DNA from: Thysanoteuthis rhombus
Taxonomy: Eukaryota; Mollusca; Cephalopoda; Oegopsida; Thysanoteuthidae
Length of the DNA stretch: 64,000 nucleotides
Assembly (NCBI GenBank): GCA_963457665.1
Contig: OY735233.1
Span: forward strand, 24,324,928 to 24,388,927
Direction: 5' to 3'
Every line of letters starts with the position of its first letter. The first letter of the stretch is position 1. This document shows positions 31,914 to 41,945 of the stretch, one piece after another. The notes below the pieces were generated by a model. It made no database searches and had not been told where the DNA came from. It was given only the letters and a program-made list of their open reading frames with translations. A program made the translations under genes and the position numbers.

Positions 31914-31922
31914 CGATGATGT
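31424..31922 (+). mobile_element. LINE family R, C-terminal ORF and tail
   Basis: Clean copy of the last ~145 codons. Blocks in order: LKRRLYNQC, YRAETWNLTKRQ, MQRMHERIMLNF, TWRDHKTAQYI, a frameshift near the KK/KNGS block, then KWAGHVARMKDNRWTSRL, TTWIPRDHIRNRGQQN, KRWRDELDKFRKYWLRDA, HDREMYRILGKVYGQQ, and RTLKD before the stop. The WAGHVARM...RWR.EL region is typical of RTE-like endonuclease-reverse transcriptases. The 3' end is GACTGATGATGATGATGATG (31877-31921), the family's hexamer-type tail. It lacks the polymerase domain (5' truncated). Confidence 0.9.
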
Positions 31923-32049
31923 AATAAATGAAAATAAACCACATAAAATGTTCTTTTTTCGTTTAGATTCATTCATTCATTAGAATGAATGAAGCCCTTG
32001 TATATCTGTGGGATAAATTTTGATAATATGCAAATGTGATACTAGTCAG

Positions 32050-32360
32050 TTCAGCGCTGTCGGTAAGTCTCCAGTTTAATAATCAGTCGCTCGTGCTTCT
32101 GAGTCCTGCAAGGGAGATGTCAATTTTATAAATGTTTATTCACTTATTTATCATTAACTAAAATTTCAGCATGTATGGACGATCCGTCAATATAGCTCTG
32201 TCGGTGAGAGGCACAACTAATAATCAGTCGGTCACGATTTCAATCAACGTTGGGGATGGTAATTTTTACCCCCCCTCCCCATCAGATGGAGATTGTTCTT
32301 ATTCTTGTTCTTGCTACGGTATATAAAAAGAACTCAACTCCCGGTTTAGACTAGAGCTTG
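32050..32360 (+). mobile_element. tRNA-like SINE candidates in tandem (family B head)
   Basis: Two related heads: 32050-32112 (CAGCGCTGTCGGTAAGTC, AATAATCAGTCGCTCGTGC) and 32190-32345 (TAGCTCTGTCGGTGAGAGG, AATCAGTCGGTCACGATTTC). The second resembles box A and a weak box B and leads to TGTTCTTATTCTTGTTCTTG and GAACTCAACTCCCGGTTTAG. Related heads occur near 36500 and 53600. Confidence 0.5.
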
Positions 32361-32371
32361 ACAAAAATGAT

Positions 32372-32480
32372 AATCATCATCATCATCATCATCATCAGTC
32401 TTTTAACGTCCATCGTTGGACATAGAGCTTCCCCAGGATTTGCCACACTTCCCTATCATGGGCGTTGCGGGGCCAGAACC
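32372..32480 (-). mobile_element. LINE family R 3' end, reverse
   Basis: ATC tail, then AGTCTTTTAACGTCCATCGT and CTTCCCCAGGATTTGCCACA, ending at GGGCGTTGCGGGGCCAGAAC. Confidence 0.85.
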
Positions 32481-32660
32481 ATGAACAAACACATGGTTTC
32501 TCCCTGTTATCAAAAGGTAAAGCGTTCCAGTGAAAATATTTTGTAAGCCGATATGGCGTAAAGCGAAGGATCAATTACCATTTGTTTATACGGGGAACCA
32601 GGCACGAGAATGGTGTGGATGTTATCTTAGGCTGAGTCTCCGTGAGGTTGGTGTACAAAG
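32481..32660. other. No recognisable feature
   Basis: Short unassigned sequence between a LINE fragment and a GA array. Confidence 0.3.
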
Positions 32661-32661
32661 G

Positions 32662-32731
<70 letters not shown>

Positions 32732-32745
32732 TGAGAGAGAGAGAG
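32661..32745. repeat. (GA)n array
   Basis: Pure GA dinucleotide tract. The Arg-Glu and Ser-Leu open frames over it are artefacts. Confidence 0.95.
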
Positions 32746-32867
32746 GGGAACAGAGAAACAAACACGGAAGGCGATTCTCTTTTTTCTTAAAAGCATAAAA
32801 ATGGCGTAGAGCGAACTTTCGAAAAGTGGCGGATACCTGTATACCTAAATCTACAGATCCAAAAATA

Positions 32868-33330
32868 AGTCAGGTTAGTCACCCAATAGAAACTGTCACA
32901 TGACCAACGTGTTTTGGTAGCATGACGTGTTAGGAGAGATCAATTAAAAGACTTGGAAAGAACGGAGTGATCAGTAAATAAGTTAACTCTCTCGCCTTTT
33001 GTTCGGTAGCGATCACTAAACAAGTCTGAATTTCCGAAAATCAAGCGTGAATTCAGTTGGTTTCAAATCAAGAGATTAATTCAGCATAAACTTATATCGC
33101 AAATTGCCTGCCCCGCACTAAAAACGGATTTAAGGATGTGAATTTTCAAAAGATTTCAAGATATAATGAATAAATATTTGAATTTTCAAACCTCTAGCTC
33201 CGTTAGATTGGCTGGTACGTGTATCACGTACATGAATAATCAGCAAGCCAGCCATCCAGCCAAACCAACTAAAGTACCGAAGAAACTTATGATGACACTT
33301 CTGGTTGACAGCTTCTAAAAAAAAGAAGCA
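32868..33330 (+). mobile_element. MITE-like repeat, family M, near full length
   Basis: AGGTTAGTCACCCAATAGAA through CACATGACCAACGTGTTTTG, GATCAGTAAATAAGTTAAC, TGTTCGGTAGCGATCACTAA, CTAGCTCCGTTAGATTGGC and CCAAACCAACTAAAGTACCG to GGTTGACAGCTTCTAAAAA. AGAAACTGTCA (left) and TGACAGCTTCT (right) form the imperfect inverted terminal pair. Confidence 0.78.
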
Positions 33331-33570
33331 ATTATTTCCCGTTTTAATATTTTCTGGAATTTGTCCACAACCAATTGGTTGACGTCTTGTAGTGTCTTTT
33401 CTACAATTGCAAATGTTTCAGATGTTTTGCATTTTTTTTGTTCTTTCATCGTCCAGAAAAGCAATAATCAATTATGATGTCCTTAAGTTCTAATATGATC
33501 TGATCCCTAGTTGCTATGGAGATAGCACGAAGAGGAGGGGAGATTAATTTTGTCGCAGGGAGGAAGCATT
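33331..33570. other. No recognisable feature
   Basis: Nothing supportable. Confidence 0.3.
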
Positions 33571-33574
33571 GATG

Positions 33575-33650
33575 GGTTATGAAAAGAGAGAGAGAGAGAC
33601 GGGGAGAGAGAGAGACGGGGAGAGAGAGAGACGGGGAGAGAGTGAGTATG
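33575..33650. repeat. 18-bp purine minisatellite
   Basis: AGAGAGAGAGACGGGG repeated three times with near-perfect fidelity. Confidence 0.9.
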
Positions 33651-33789
33651 ATGTTTTGAAATAAACAAGGGAGGGCGAGAAAGGAGAGAAGATGGGAGAC
33701 TAAACGGAGAGAGCATTAGAAAGTGAGAGAGAGTGAGAGAAAGAGAAAGAGGATGAGTTGATTAATATGGACTGAATGAGATTGATGTG

Positions 33790-33846
33790 AACAGTCAAGA
33801 TAGACACACACACATATATATATGTGTGTGTGCACGAAGAGAAATA

Positions 33847-33912
<66 letters not shown>

Positions 33913-34029
33913 CTGACAATTAAATAGATAGATATGAACAGATAAATAGATAGGTAAGAACATAGATAAATAAATAAGTAAACCAGTCTATTCATATCTA
34001 TCTATCTATCTCTATCTATCTATCTATCT

Positions 34030-34104
<75 letters not shown>

Positions 34105-34224
34105 TATATATATATCACTGTTCATATCTATCCATCCATCTATCTATCTATCTATCAATCAATCTATCTATCTATCTATCTTTCTATCTATCTATCTATC
34201 TATCTATCTATCACTGCCTATTCA

Positions 34225-34283
<59 letters not shown>

Positions 34284-34300
34284 TTCCATCTATTTATCTA
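33790..34300. repeat. CA/GT, TATC, CT and TA arrays
   Basis: GTGT array (33849-33906), GATA/TAAATA segment (33920-33980), then TATC-CT-TA compound arrays twice (33993-34100 and 34120-34280). TTCATATCTATCCATC-type linkers again appear. Confidence 0.93.
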
Positions 34301-34400
34301 TATATATGTGTGTGTGTGTGTATGTGTATTTTGAACTATTCATCTATCTATGAACTTACCTATGTCAATCCATATCTATTTATCCATCCAGTTTATGTTA

Positions 34401-34496
<96 letters not shown>
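34301..34496. repeat. TG tract, interrupted TATC-like sequence, and a long (TA)n array
   Basis: A pure TA array of about 93 bp (34403-34496) is among the longest here. Confidence 0.93.
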
Positions 34497-34499
<3 letters not shown>

Positions 34500-34978
34500 C
34501 TATGGAGAACAAAAAGCAAACAAACCAAAAACAAAACCCATAAATGTTTGCTCAGCTCCCTTGAGCTCGTCAACCATCTTATTTATTCAAAAATATTCCT
34601 TTCTGCTCATCGATCTTAATAATATCCTCTTTTACCGAATTACAAGACAGGGAATGTTTTTCCTCTATAGAACTTTGGCAAACAACTCAAGATCTCCTCA
34701 AAACGTTGGATAGAAAACAGGTTTTCACTTGAAACCGTCATTAGCGAAAATCAACCTGCGCTTTCCCCGAATTAAAATAACCATTTTCCACAATTTTCTA
34801 TTAACGATTTTTGGATAATTTTGTTTTCGTCAAAAATTTCATTTAAAGTAGAATTTCTAAAATTTTCTAAATTTTTTTTAACATTTCAGAGAATTTCTGA
34901 TGCTGCGTAATCGTTCCTATTAGGGCTTTGAGAAATTTTTTTTTTTTTTAGATTGCACTTGTGTGAAAATGTAAATCA
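34497..34978. other. No recognisable feature
   Basis: AT-rich sequence, no supported feature. Confidence 0.35.
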
Positions 34979-35344
34979 TTGTCGTCGTCATCATCATCGT
35001 CATCATCATCATCATCATCATCATCCTTTAAGGTCCACTGCTTGATTAAGGCTTCGCTCAATTCGATAATTTTATATTCATCTCTGGTTTTGGGGGTGTA
35101 GTGGATAAAAGAGTCCATCCTTTGCCAGGGGTATCCTTTTCCTACACTTGTTACCTCCCTAAGTCAGAAACCCCAGTCTTCCCTGCTATTTTACCAATGG
35201 CTGGAGATTGATCGAAGAGATGGATTCATGCTTCTCCAAAGGGGATTAGTTTGTATTGAACACAAACAGATCCGTCCAGATTTTAAACTGACTTTTGTCC
35301 ATGCTGTTAAACGTTACGCCACTCACACTTCTATGACAACAAAC
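34979..35344 (-). mobile_element. TCA-tailed fragment and SINE family C remnant
   Basis: A CATCAT tract (34979-35027) is followed by CCTTTAAGGTCCACTGCTTG, only loosely like the family R 3' end. From about 35230 to 35344, TTGAACACAAACAGATCCGT, CCAGATTTTAAACTGACTTT and GTTAAACGTTACGCC match the SINE C region of 22010-22060 and 36760-36840. Confidence 0.45.
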
Positions 35345-35900
35345 CATCATCATTATCATCATCATCATCAGTCTTTTAACGCCCGTCGTTGGACGTAGAG
35401 CTTCCCTAGGATTCGCCACATTTCTCTATCATGGGCGTCGCAGAGCCAGTATTTCCTAAATTTGTCTAGTTCATCTTTCCATCTTGTGTTCTGTTGGCCT
35501 CGGTTTCTTATGTGATATCTGGGGATCCATGCTGTGAGTTATGATGTCCATCAATTGCCTGTCATTCTTGCAACATGGCCTGCCCATTGCCATTTAAGTT
35601 TTCTAATAGATTCTTTGATGTCTCTAACTCCCGTTTTCTTCTTTATATACTGTGCTGTCTTGTGATCTCTTCACGTAATGTTGAGCATGATTCTCTCATC
35701 CACACACTGCATGCTTCTCAGTTTGTAGGTCTCTCTTTTTGTTAGGTTCCATGTTTCAGCTTCTCAAGTGTCTATTGGGAGGACGCATTGGTTGTATACT
35801 GTTCTTTTTAGGATTAATGGAATCTTCTCATTTTTGAAGGTTGAGTTAGCTCTGCCAAAGGCTTTGCCATCTTAGGTTGATTCTTCACTTGATCTCTTAT
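35345..35900 (-). mobile_element. LINE family R 3' region, reverse, longest reverse copy
   Basis: ATC tail, AGTCTTTTAACGCCCGTCGT, then the whole C-terminal coding block in reverse (GACCTACAAACTGAGAAGCA and similar on the complement), to GGTTGAGTTAGCTCTGCC and GATTCTTCACTTGATCTC, which encode the 'RRIT' and 'FGR' area of better copies. No long frame survives. Confidence 0.88.
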
Positions 35901-36294
35901 AGATATCTGTAAATGAGTTGTATTATTTGTTGAACAACAGGGATCATATCTCTCACTTGGAGATCTATAACGAAAGTAAGGATAATTTGTGGGTGATGCC
36001 TGTTTGAAACCCAAAGACATTCATCCGAAGAAAAGAATCACGGAAAGAAAAGAAGGGAAGAGGGGAAATGAATTATTATTTATTGACAATGGAATCCGGA
36101 ATGAAGTTTTTAGAATAAAGGAATGACATAGATAAATTACGAAAAGGTCTATGACATGATTCTTTGGCCTTGGATATAGAAATGATTAAACATGCTGAAA
36201 ATTGCAGGATATAACAAATCCAATTTATATCCAGTGTAACAGAGGATTGGAAAATAAAGCGGAGCCTAGGACGAACATTCTCAGTGGAGATTAA
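35901..36294. other. No recognisable feature
   Basis: Contains short unassigned frames only. Confidence 0.3.
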
Positions 36295-36377
36295 TATAAA
36301 CAAGCCAGGTTGCTGCAGGTTCAAATTCCATCTTTACTTCTATTCCGACGGAAGAATATTGCAGCGATTTATGTGAC

Positions 36378-36450
<73 letters not shown>
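36295..36450 (+). repeat. Dispersed repeat family B module plus (TA)n array
   Basis: ACAAGCCAGGTTGCTGCAGG, TTCAAATTCCATC and TATTCCGACGGAAGAATATT (36306-36378), then a TA array (36379-36450). Confidence 0.6.
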
Positions 36451-36453
<3 letters not shown>

Positions 36454-36654
36454 TAAGTTCGTAGGAATAAAAGACATGCTAGTTTGGCTCGTTTTTTAAG
36501 AGGGTGGCTTAGTAATCAATAGCTCGTGATTTCAAATTATGTATGATTCTATAGATAAGTTTGGTTTAACGTAGCATGATAGACAAACAAGACATTAAGT
36601 CTCCACAATTTTATATTACAAAGGAGAAACAAAAAAATCCAATTTTCAAAAAGA
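36451..36654 (+). other. Possible family B SINE head
   Basis: GAGGGTGGCTTAGTAATCA and ATAGCTCGTGATTTCAAAT (36500-36540) resemble the tRNA-like head seen at 32190 and 53600. The rest is unassigned. Confidence 0.35.
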
Positions 36655-36850
36655 CTTTCTCTGTTCTTATTTTTCTTGGCTATCACAATGACGACACTCA
36701 GTTGTATCTTGTGTAATTGTTAAGTTACGTGAGGCAAAAAATGGATTTACGCCTCTCTGAAGGGCCATAGTGTGAACCGAACGTAAACAGCCTCGGGCAA
36801 AGTTTAAACTTGGCTCTTCCTACGTCGTCTACGGTGTTAACTTTTATGTC
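36655..36850 (-). mobile_element. SINE family C remnant, reverse
   Basis: GAACCGAACGTAAACAGCCT and AGTTTAAACTTGGCTCTTCC, with GGTGTTAACTTTTATGTCAC, align with 22005-22060 and 35250-35340. The box B equivalent is decayed. Confidence 0.5.
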
Positions 36851-36878
36851 ACTCTCACTTTCACTTGTGTTACAATTT

Positions 36879-36981
<103 letters not shown>

Positions 36982-37007
36982 CTTAATTGTGTTTCGAATT
37001 TTTGAAA

Positions 37008-37350
37008 AGCAGTTCTGGTCAGTCATTCAATGGAAACTCGAACTTAACCAATATATTTTGTAGTTTGCTGTGTTGGGAATGATCAGCTAAAAAAATTGAT
37101 GATCAATGAATAAGTTACTTCTCTATACTTGTGTTTGGCAGTGATCACTAAAAAAGTCCATATTTTCAAAGAACAAGCGTGATCACAACTGGCCACTAAG
37201 GGACCGATTTAGCATGAGCTTACACTGTAAATTCAAATTGAACCCACCAAACAAAAAAACTAGGGGGGGGGGGTTAAAAAAAACCTTCTTTCTTTCCTTT
37301 TCTAGACTTCATAAGGAATTATGCTTAAATTTTCAGCCCTCTTGTTCCAC
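37008..37350 (+). mobile_element. MITE-like repeat, family M (right end missing)
   Basis: AGTTCTGGTCAGTCATTCAA, GGAAACTCGAACTTAACC, GATGATCAATGAATAAGTTA, TGTTTGGCAGTGATCACTAA and GGGACCGATTTAGCATGAGC up to TTTCAGCCCTCTTGTTCCAC, where the ribozyme element begins. A run of nine G (37264-37273) lies inside. Confidence 0.72.
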
Positions 37351-37356
37351 GGTATA

Positions 37357-37638
37357 TATAAGGTTTCGATACCACCTGATAGTCTATAGCCACACTGAAG
37401 AGTTGTAATAATTGTAAGCTAATGCAATGCTCCTCCATGAGAATAGAGCACTCTGGAGGATGGGGAATATAAGCTAAGTAATATGTATATCGCTTAAATC
37501 CAACCTTACTGACCGTCCAGAAGGTAGGATTGGTTTCAATCCTACCTCGTGATACTGGATGGGATAATGGATAGTTTATAGCCACACTGAAGAGTTGTAA
37601 TACAGCAAAACAGCTGTCTGTGGATGACAAAATTATTA

Positions 37639-37640
<2 letters not shown>
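37357..37640 (+). mobile_element. Retrozyme/SINE-like element, partial tandem dimer
   Basis: The first, partial unit (37357-37407) has GGTTTCGATACCACCTGATA and CCACACTGAAGAGTTGTAAT and breaks inside the ribozyme stem II. A second unit follows with head GCAATGCTCCTCC, GAGCACTCTGGAGG, box B-like GGTTTCAATCC (37530-37540) and ribozyme 37582-37623. The box A segment is shortened. The two CCACA marks are 192 bp apart. The ribozyme end is next to a TA array (37642). Confidence 0.75.
37582..37623 (+). ncRNA. Hammerhead ribozyme, nearly intact
   Basis: Stem I CCACA/TGTGG and core CTGAAGA are intact, as is cleavage triplet GTC (37616-37618). Stem II is GTTGT/ACAGC with one mismatch, and GAAAC has become AAAAC, losing the invariant G12, so activity is probably lost. 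Confidence 0.8.

Positions 37641-37641
<1 letters not shown>

Positions 37642-37669
<28 letters not shown>
37642..37669. repeat. (TA)n array
   Basis: Short TA array separating the ribozyme element from the Penelope-like 3' end. Confidence 0.93.
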
Positions 37670-37672
<3 letters not shown>

Positions 37673-38030
37673 TTGGACAGGGGTTGTAACAGGCTAAGGT
37701 GAAGTTTTTCCTATGGGTCTAGGTGACTTTGAAGCTTCCATTATTGAGTGTGTCTAAGATGTGGGTGTGAGGATATTAATGGTAGGAGTTGTGTGTATTA
37801 GTGTTCTGTGTGGTGCGGGTTGTTCAGTTTAGTATTTAATCCATTAGGGTATAGGGTTTTAAGTTTGTTGATCCACATGTCTTCGTGTTTTTCTAGAACT
37901 TTAGTTATGTCAATTGGAGTAGTTTTTTCTATTTTTTCTATGATGGTGAAGGTAGCATCAGTGGCAAAATTGTGGTCAGGTGAGCGAAAGTGTAGTTCTA
38001 CAGGGAGTGGGCTACGATTATTTTTGACTT
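37670..38030 (-). mobile_element. Penelope-like element: GIY-YIG endonuclease C-terminus and 3' UTR
   Basis: The minus strand encodes, uninterrupted for about 75 codons, LPVELHFRSPDHNFATDATF, TIIEKIEKT and a closing block EDMWINKLKTLYPNGLN, then KLNN and a TAA stop (37798-37800). The W-I-x-K-L-K-T-L-x-P-x-G-L-N pattern and the preceding H-N-F block are typical of the end of the GIY-YIG endonuclease of Penelope-like retroelements, which nicks target DNA for priming. The GIY and YIG motifs and the reverse transcriptase are missing upstream (the copy is cut by a CA/TA array at 38057). About 130 bp of 3' UTR follow, ending at the TA array. The frame is intact over what remains, so this copy is relatively young. 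Confidence 0.8.
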
Positions 38031-38056
38031 AATCCTATGTCTATGATTGTTGAGTC

Positions 38057-38133
38057 TAATATACACACACACACAAACACACACACACATATATATATGT
38101 ATATATATATATTCATAAATATGTACACACATG

Positions 38134-38195
<62 letters not shown>
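38057..38195. repeat. CA and TA arrays
   Basis: Alternating ACAC, TATG and TA arrays. Confidence 0.93.
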
Positions 38196-38197
<2 letters not shown>

Positions 38198-38403
38198 TAG
38201 CTCAAAATCTGAAGAAAACCTCAGCTAACAGATCTGGTTGATGGTTTCTTTGATATTCTAAGATCCTGGGTAAAATAGTGAGACGTGTCGAGTTGCCGAC
38301 GTTTAAATGTTTGAGTCTTGCAATGTTGACTATTGCAGCGAGCAAAGCATTCCAGATTGCTGCATTCAGTAAAATCTATATTTTTTGCCCAAAGCAAAAC
38401 ACT

Positions 38404-38940
38404 GTCATCATCATCATATCAGCATAAACATCCGTCGCTGGACATTACCACCCTCCTCCTTAGATTTACCATACATGGACGTAGCAGGGCAAGTATTCTC
38501 TGAAGTTGTCTAGATTGTCAAAGCATCTTATTTTTTTGTCGACCACAGTTTCACATATAGTCCGTATGAATCAACGTAGTCCAGGGTTTGTTTATCGTTC
38601 TTACAACATGACCATCCTGTTTTCACTAGTTTTTTTTTCTGTAATGGATTCTATGATATCGTGTGCCACTGTTTGTTTTCTAATATACTACGCTGTCTTG
38701 TGATCTCTCCATGTTATGTCAAGCACAATCCCTCTTATGTACACGCTGCATGGTTCTCCGTTTGAGGGTCAATCTTCTGGTCAAGTCCCATGTTTCAGCT
38801 CCAAAGGTGACAAGTCAATTGCAAAACGGGAGAGTTTTCTGGAGTTGTTTAAACACAAGTTCAGTCTTTTAATTACTTACACTCGGTGTTAAACATGGGG
38901 GAGGGTGCATAGGGGTATGCTGTATACCTTCTTCTTAATT
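38404..38940 (-). mobile_element. LINE family R 3' region, reverse, interrupted
   Basis: Short CATCAT tail, AACATCCGTCGCTGGACATT and C-terminal coding blocks in reverse to GTCCCATGTTTCAGCTCC (38812). About 80 bp of foreign sequence intervenes before AGGGGTATGCTGTATACCTT (38898-38940), the next block of the family, so something inserted or the segment diverged. Confidence 0.75.
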
Positions 38941-39300
38941 TCCAGGTTGTTTATATATTAACTGTCTAATACTGGAGACATTATCGTACACTTAGGTTCC
39001 AAAACCCATTTGCACTCTTGCTTACACTTCTGGCCCCCACTATCGACACATAAGATTCAAGCATCGTATTTCTCATTATATAAGACGCATGGCCATATAA
39101 AACGCACCTCCATGAAAAAAATGAAAGAAAACAAACCTCTTCCCTCCTGATCTTCATAGCCAACAAACTTATGGGGTTACTTTATTTGGCTTTTATCAAT
39201 ACAGATATACATCAACCCCAACAGTGTCTGGTTGTTTACATTGTTTGCATTGAACATTAAGGTTCATAAACAACTGATAGAGATTTCGCTTCCCGAGACA
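38941..39300. other. No recognisable feature
   Basis: Nothing supportable. Confidence 0.3.
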
Positions 39301-39305
39301 GAACT

Positions 39306-39307
<2 letters not shown>

Positions 39308-39364
<57 letters not shown>

Positions 39365-39484
39365 ATATTTGTGTGTGTATATATATATGTGTGTATATAT
39401 ATATATATGTGTGTGTATATATATATATGCATATATATGTGTGTGTATATATATATGTGTGTGTATATATATATATATGCATGC

Positions 39485-39540
<56 letters not shown>
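39308..39540. repeat. TA, TG and GA compound arrays
   Basis: Nested TA/TGTG blocks ending in a GA run (39519-39538). The Tyr-Ile and Cys-Val frames are artefacts. Confidence 0.93.
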
Positions 39541-39541
<1 letters not shown>

Positions 39542-40361
39542 ATAGCTTTGAACAGTTCAGAACAGCAAATAGTAAGATGGTAACAATTTAAAATGAGAAC
39601 CATAAGTTCAACGATGCGTTCACCGTAGTAGTATAAGGATGAGAGCATATCATCTAAAAGTTTGGACCAAGTTCTGTATTAACCCAACACAGTGCAGTTG
39701 AGAAAATCGATATTTAGCGTTATTACTTGCGGTAGTCGTAACAGGAGTAAGAAGGAGAAGAAGAAGAGGAAGAAATCTAAAAAGATAGTCCACTCAACAG
39801 TCTGGACCATGTTTCATATCAATCCATCATGATATGGTTGATAAAATTGATATTACATACATACTTGGGACCGACCGACCGACTGACCTTAAAGCGTCTT
39901 ATAGGAATGCGATGGGCACATCTGAAAAAAAATGGGGAAAACTTTGGGAACCGAAAGATTGCCACAATAATGATATTGGCCATTTTTCAAAACGGTCTAA
40001 AAAAATAATTATTCATTTGACTCACCTGTGATAAATTGCCTGTTCTCACGTGACTTGAATTAACTAATGAATGATTACTTAAATGCATAAAAAGCTACTT
40101 GTTATTCTCTGTACCTTCCTCACGCAGTTGGGTGGTTGATTTTCCACTATAAAAAATCAACTTCGGACAAATGTTGATAGTTAAGGGTTCGATATCATTT
40201 GCATTTATTCCAAAACTTGGATTTGTAGCTTTTAGTACCATTAGAGGAAACATCAAAAATCATCTCCAAAATGCATGAAAGATCGATTATATTTGTAAGA
40301 TTTGGTCGGCAAATTGAACTATTTCAATAATAAATCCAGAAAAAGGTACTATTTTATTTTT
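39541..40361. other. No recognisable feature
   Basis: Contains GGGACCGACCGACCGACTGACC (39868-39889), a small CCGA repeat. No gene supported. Confidence 0.3.
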
Positions 40362-41234
40362 CTTCAGAAGACTAGAATGGGAGAGTAAATGAATTAAAAT
40401 AGACAGTGTGTATCTGAGCAACCTCAGGTTTGCAGACGACATTGCCCTTTTCGCAAACAACCTACACGACCTCCAAGTAATGATAGATGAACTAAATGAA
40501 GAGAGCAAAAAAGTTGGCCTACAAATGAACTTCAGCAAAACAAATATCATGTGCAACAACCACATCGGAGATAAAAACACTGAGATCAAAATCAGAGACA
40601 CAGAACTGGAGGAAGTAGATCACTACATCTACCTAGGACAACGAATCTCCATGAGACCCTCATAAGAAGAGGAAATGTAGCGAAGAATCACACTAGGATG
40701 GCAAGCCTTTGGCAGATCAAGCTCAACCTTCAAAAATAAGAAAATCCCATCAATCCTAAAAAGAAGGGTGTATAACCAATGCTTCTTCCCAACAGTCACT
40801 TATGGAGCTGAAATATGGAACCTAACCAAGAGACAGATCTGTAAATTGAGAACCATGCAACGTGAATTTGAAATAATTATGCTTGGCCTCACATGGAGAG
40901 ACCACAAGACGGCACAGTACATCTGGGAAAAGACAAGAGTCAGGGACATCAGAGAATCCATTAAAAACTCAAATGGCAGTGGGCTGACCATGTTGCATGA
41001 ATGGTGGACAACCGATGGACATCACGACTCACGACATGGATCCCCCGAGATCACATGCTCAATCGAGACCGGCAGAATATTAGATGGAGACACGAGCTCG
41101 AAAAAAATCAGAAAATACTGGCTCCACGACGCTGATGATAGAGAAATGTGGCGAACCCTGGGGAAGGTCTATGTCCAATGACTGACGTTGAAAAACTGAT
41201 GATGTTGATGATGATGTTGATGATGATGATGATA
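40362..41234 (+). mobile_element. LINE family R, polymerase motif to tail (best copy)
   Basis: Encodes the end of the reverse transcriptase palm: FRRLEWESK, a stop, IKIDSVYLSNLRFADDIALF with the catalytic FADD (40426-40440), then NLHDLQVMIDELNEESKKVG, LQMNFSKTNIMCNNH and EEVDHYIYLGQRIS. In the same frame, past stops at 40663 and 40678, follow ITLGWQAFGRSSS, KRRVYNQC, TYGAEIWNLTKRQ, MQREFEIIMLGLTWRDHKTA and QYIWEKTRVRDI. A 1-bp deletion near 40967 and a compensating insertion near 41110 shift the WAGHV block. The ORF ends HDADDREMWRTLGKVYVQ and the tail is TGATGATGTTGATGATG (41199-41234). Non-LTR retrotransposon of the RTE-like type. Dead, but diagnostic for all family R fragments here. Confidence 0.92.
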
Positions 41235-41756
41235 AAGAATTAATTCAAATCAGGATATTCAAACTATCATGTCATGAAACTGTTCAGCGTGAAAACCCAT
41301 AGCAAAGGAAGGCCTTATATATACTGAATAAAGGATTGGGAACAGGCGAATGGTATTGCAGGAAGGGGGGGTAAGAGAATGGGAATAGATGAATGGGAAT
41401 AACGGAATGGAAATAGAGGAATAAGAATGAGGGAATGGTGTTAAAAGAATTGGAATAAAGGAATAATGAGGTAACTTAAAATACACAAGATAACATCCAA
41501 GTCAGATTGTTAAAAGAAAACATCTAAAAGTTATGGAAAAAATTCTGTGACGTTATCATTTTAACATTTGTTAACCAAGTTACTTCAGAGCAGAAACTAC
41601 TTTGGTCCGGTTACTGCTTGGGGTAACACTGCAATAATATCCCACAACTTGGATATTTCACTCTTTGAAGTAGTTCCTTCAAAGGGCGGTAAAAGATAAG
41701 AATAATATATGTTAAATCAATTTTATTGTAACAAGTCTCATCTATCTGAAATTATG
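41235..41756. repeat. Mostly unassigned; small GAATGGGAATAGAG minisatellite
   Basis: Diverged 13-16 bp units (GAATGGGAATAGATGAATGG and similar) occupy 41376-41470. The rest is unassigned. Confidence 0.55.
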
Positions 41757-41945
41757 ACCAGCTCGAAGCCCTGAACTCAATTCCTGTGACTTGTTTCTGT
41801 GGAAATGATCGAAGGAGGAGAAGGAGGTATACCGCACCAAATCACAAACCCTGGATCAAGTGGAGGAATGTATTCGAAATATTATGATCAGCATACTATC
41901 AGACTTCCTGCAAAGGTCTATTGAGACCATACAAAACACTTACAG
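41757..41945 (+). mobile_element. Mariner-superfamily transposase C-terminal fragment
   Basis: In one frame (with a stop replacing the expected Trp at 41757): PARSPELNSCDLFLWK, stop, SKEEKEVYRTKSQTLDQVEE, CIRNIMISILSDFLQRSIET and IQNTYRN, then a stop. This matches the transposase end SPDLTPCDFFLWGxLKxxVY ... FLQRSIE; the CD Asp corresponds to the third catalytic acidic residue and is present. The upstream two thirds and terminal repeats are missing. Different subfamily from the fossils at 1.4 and 29.9 kb. Confidence 0.8.
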
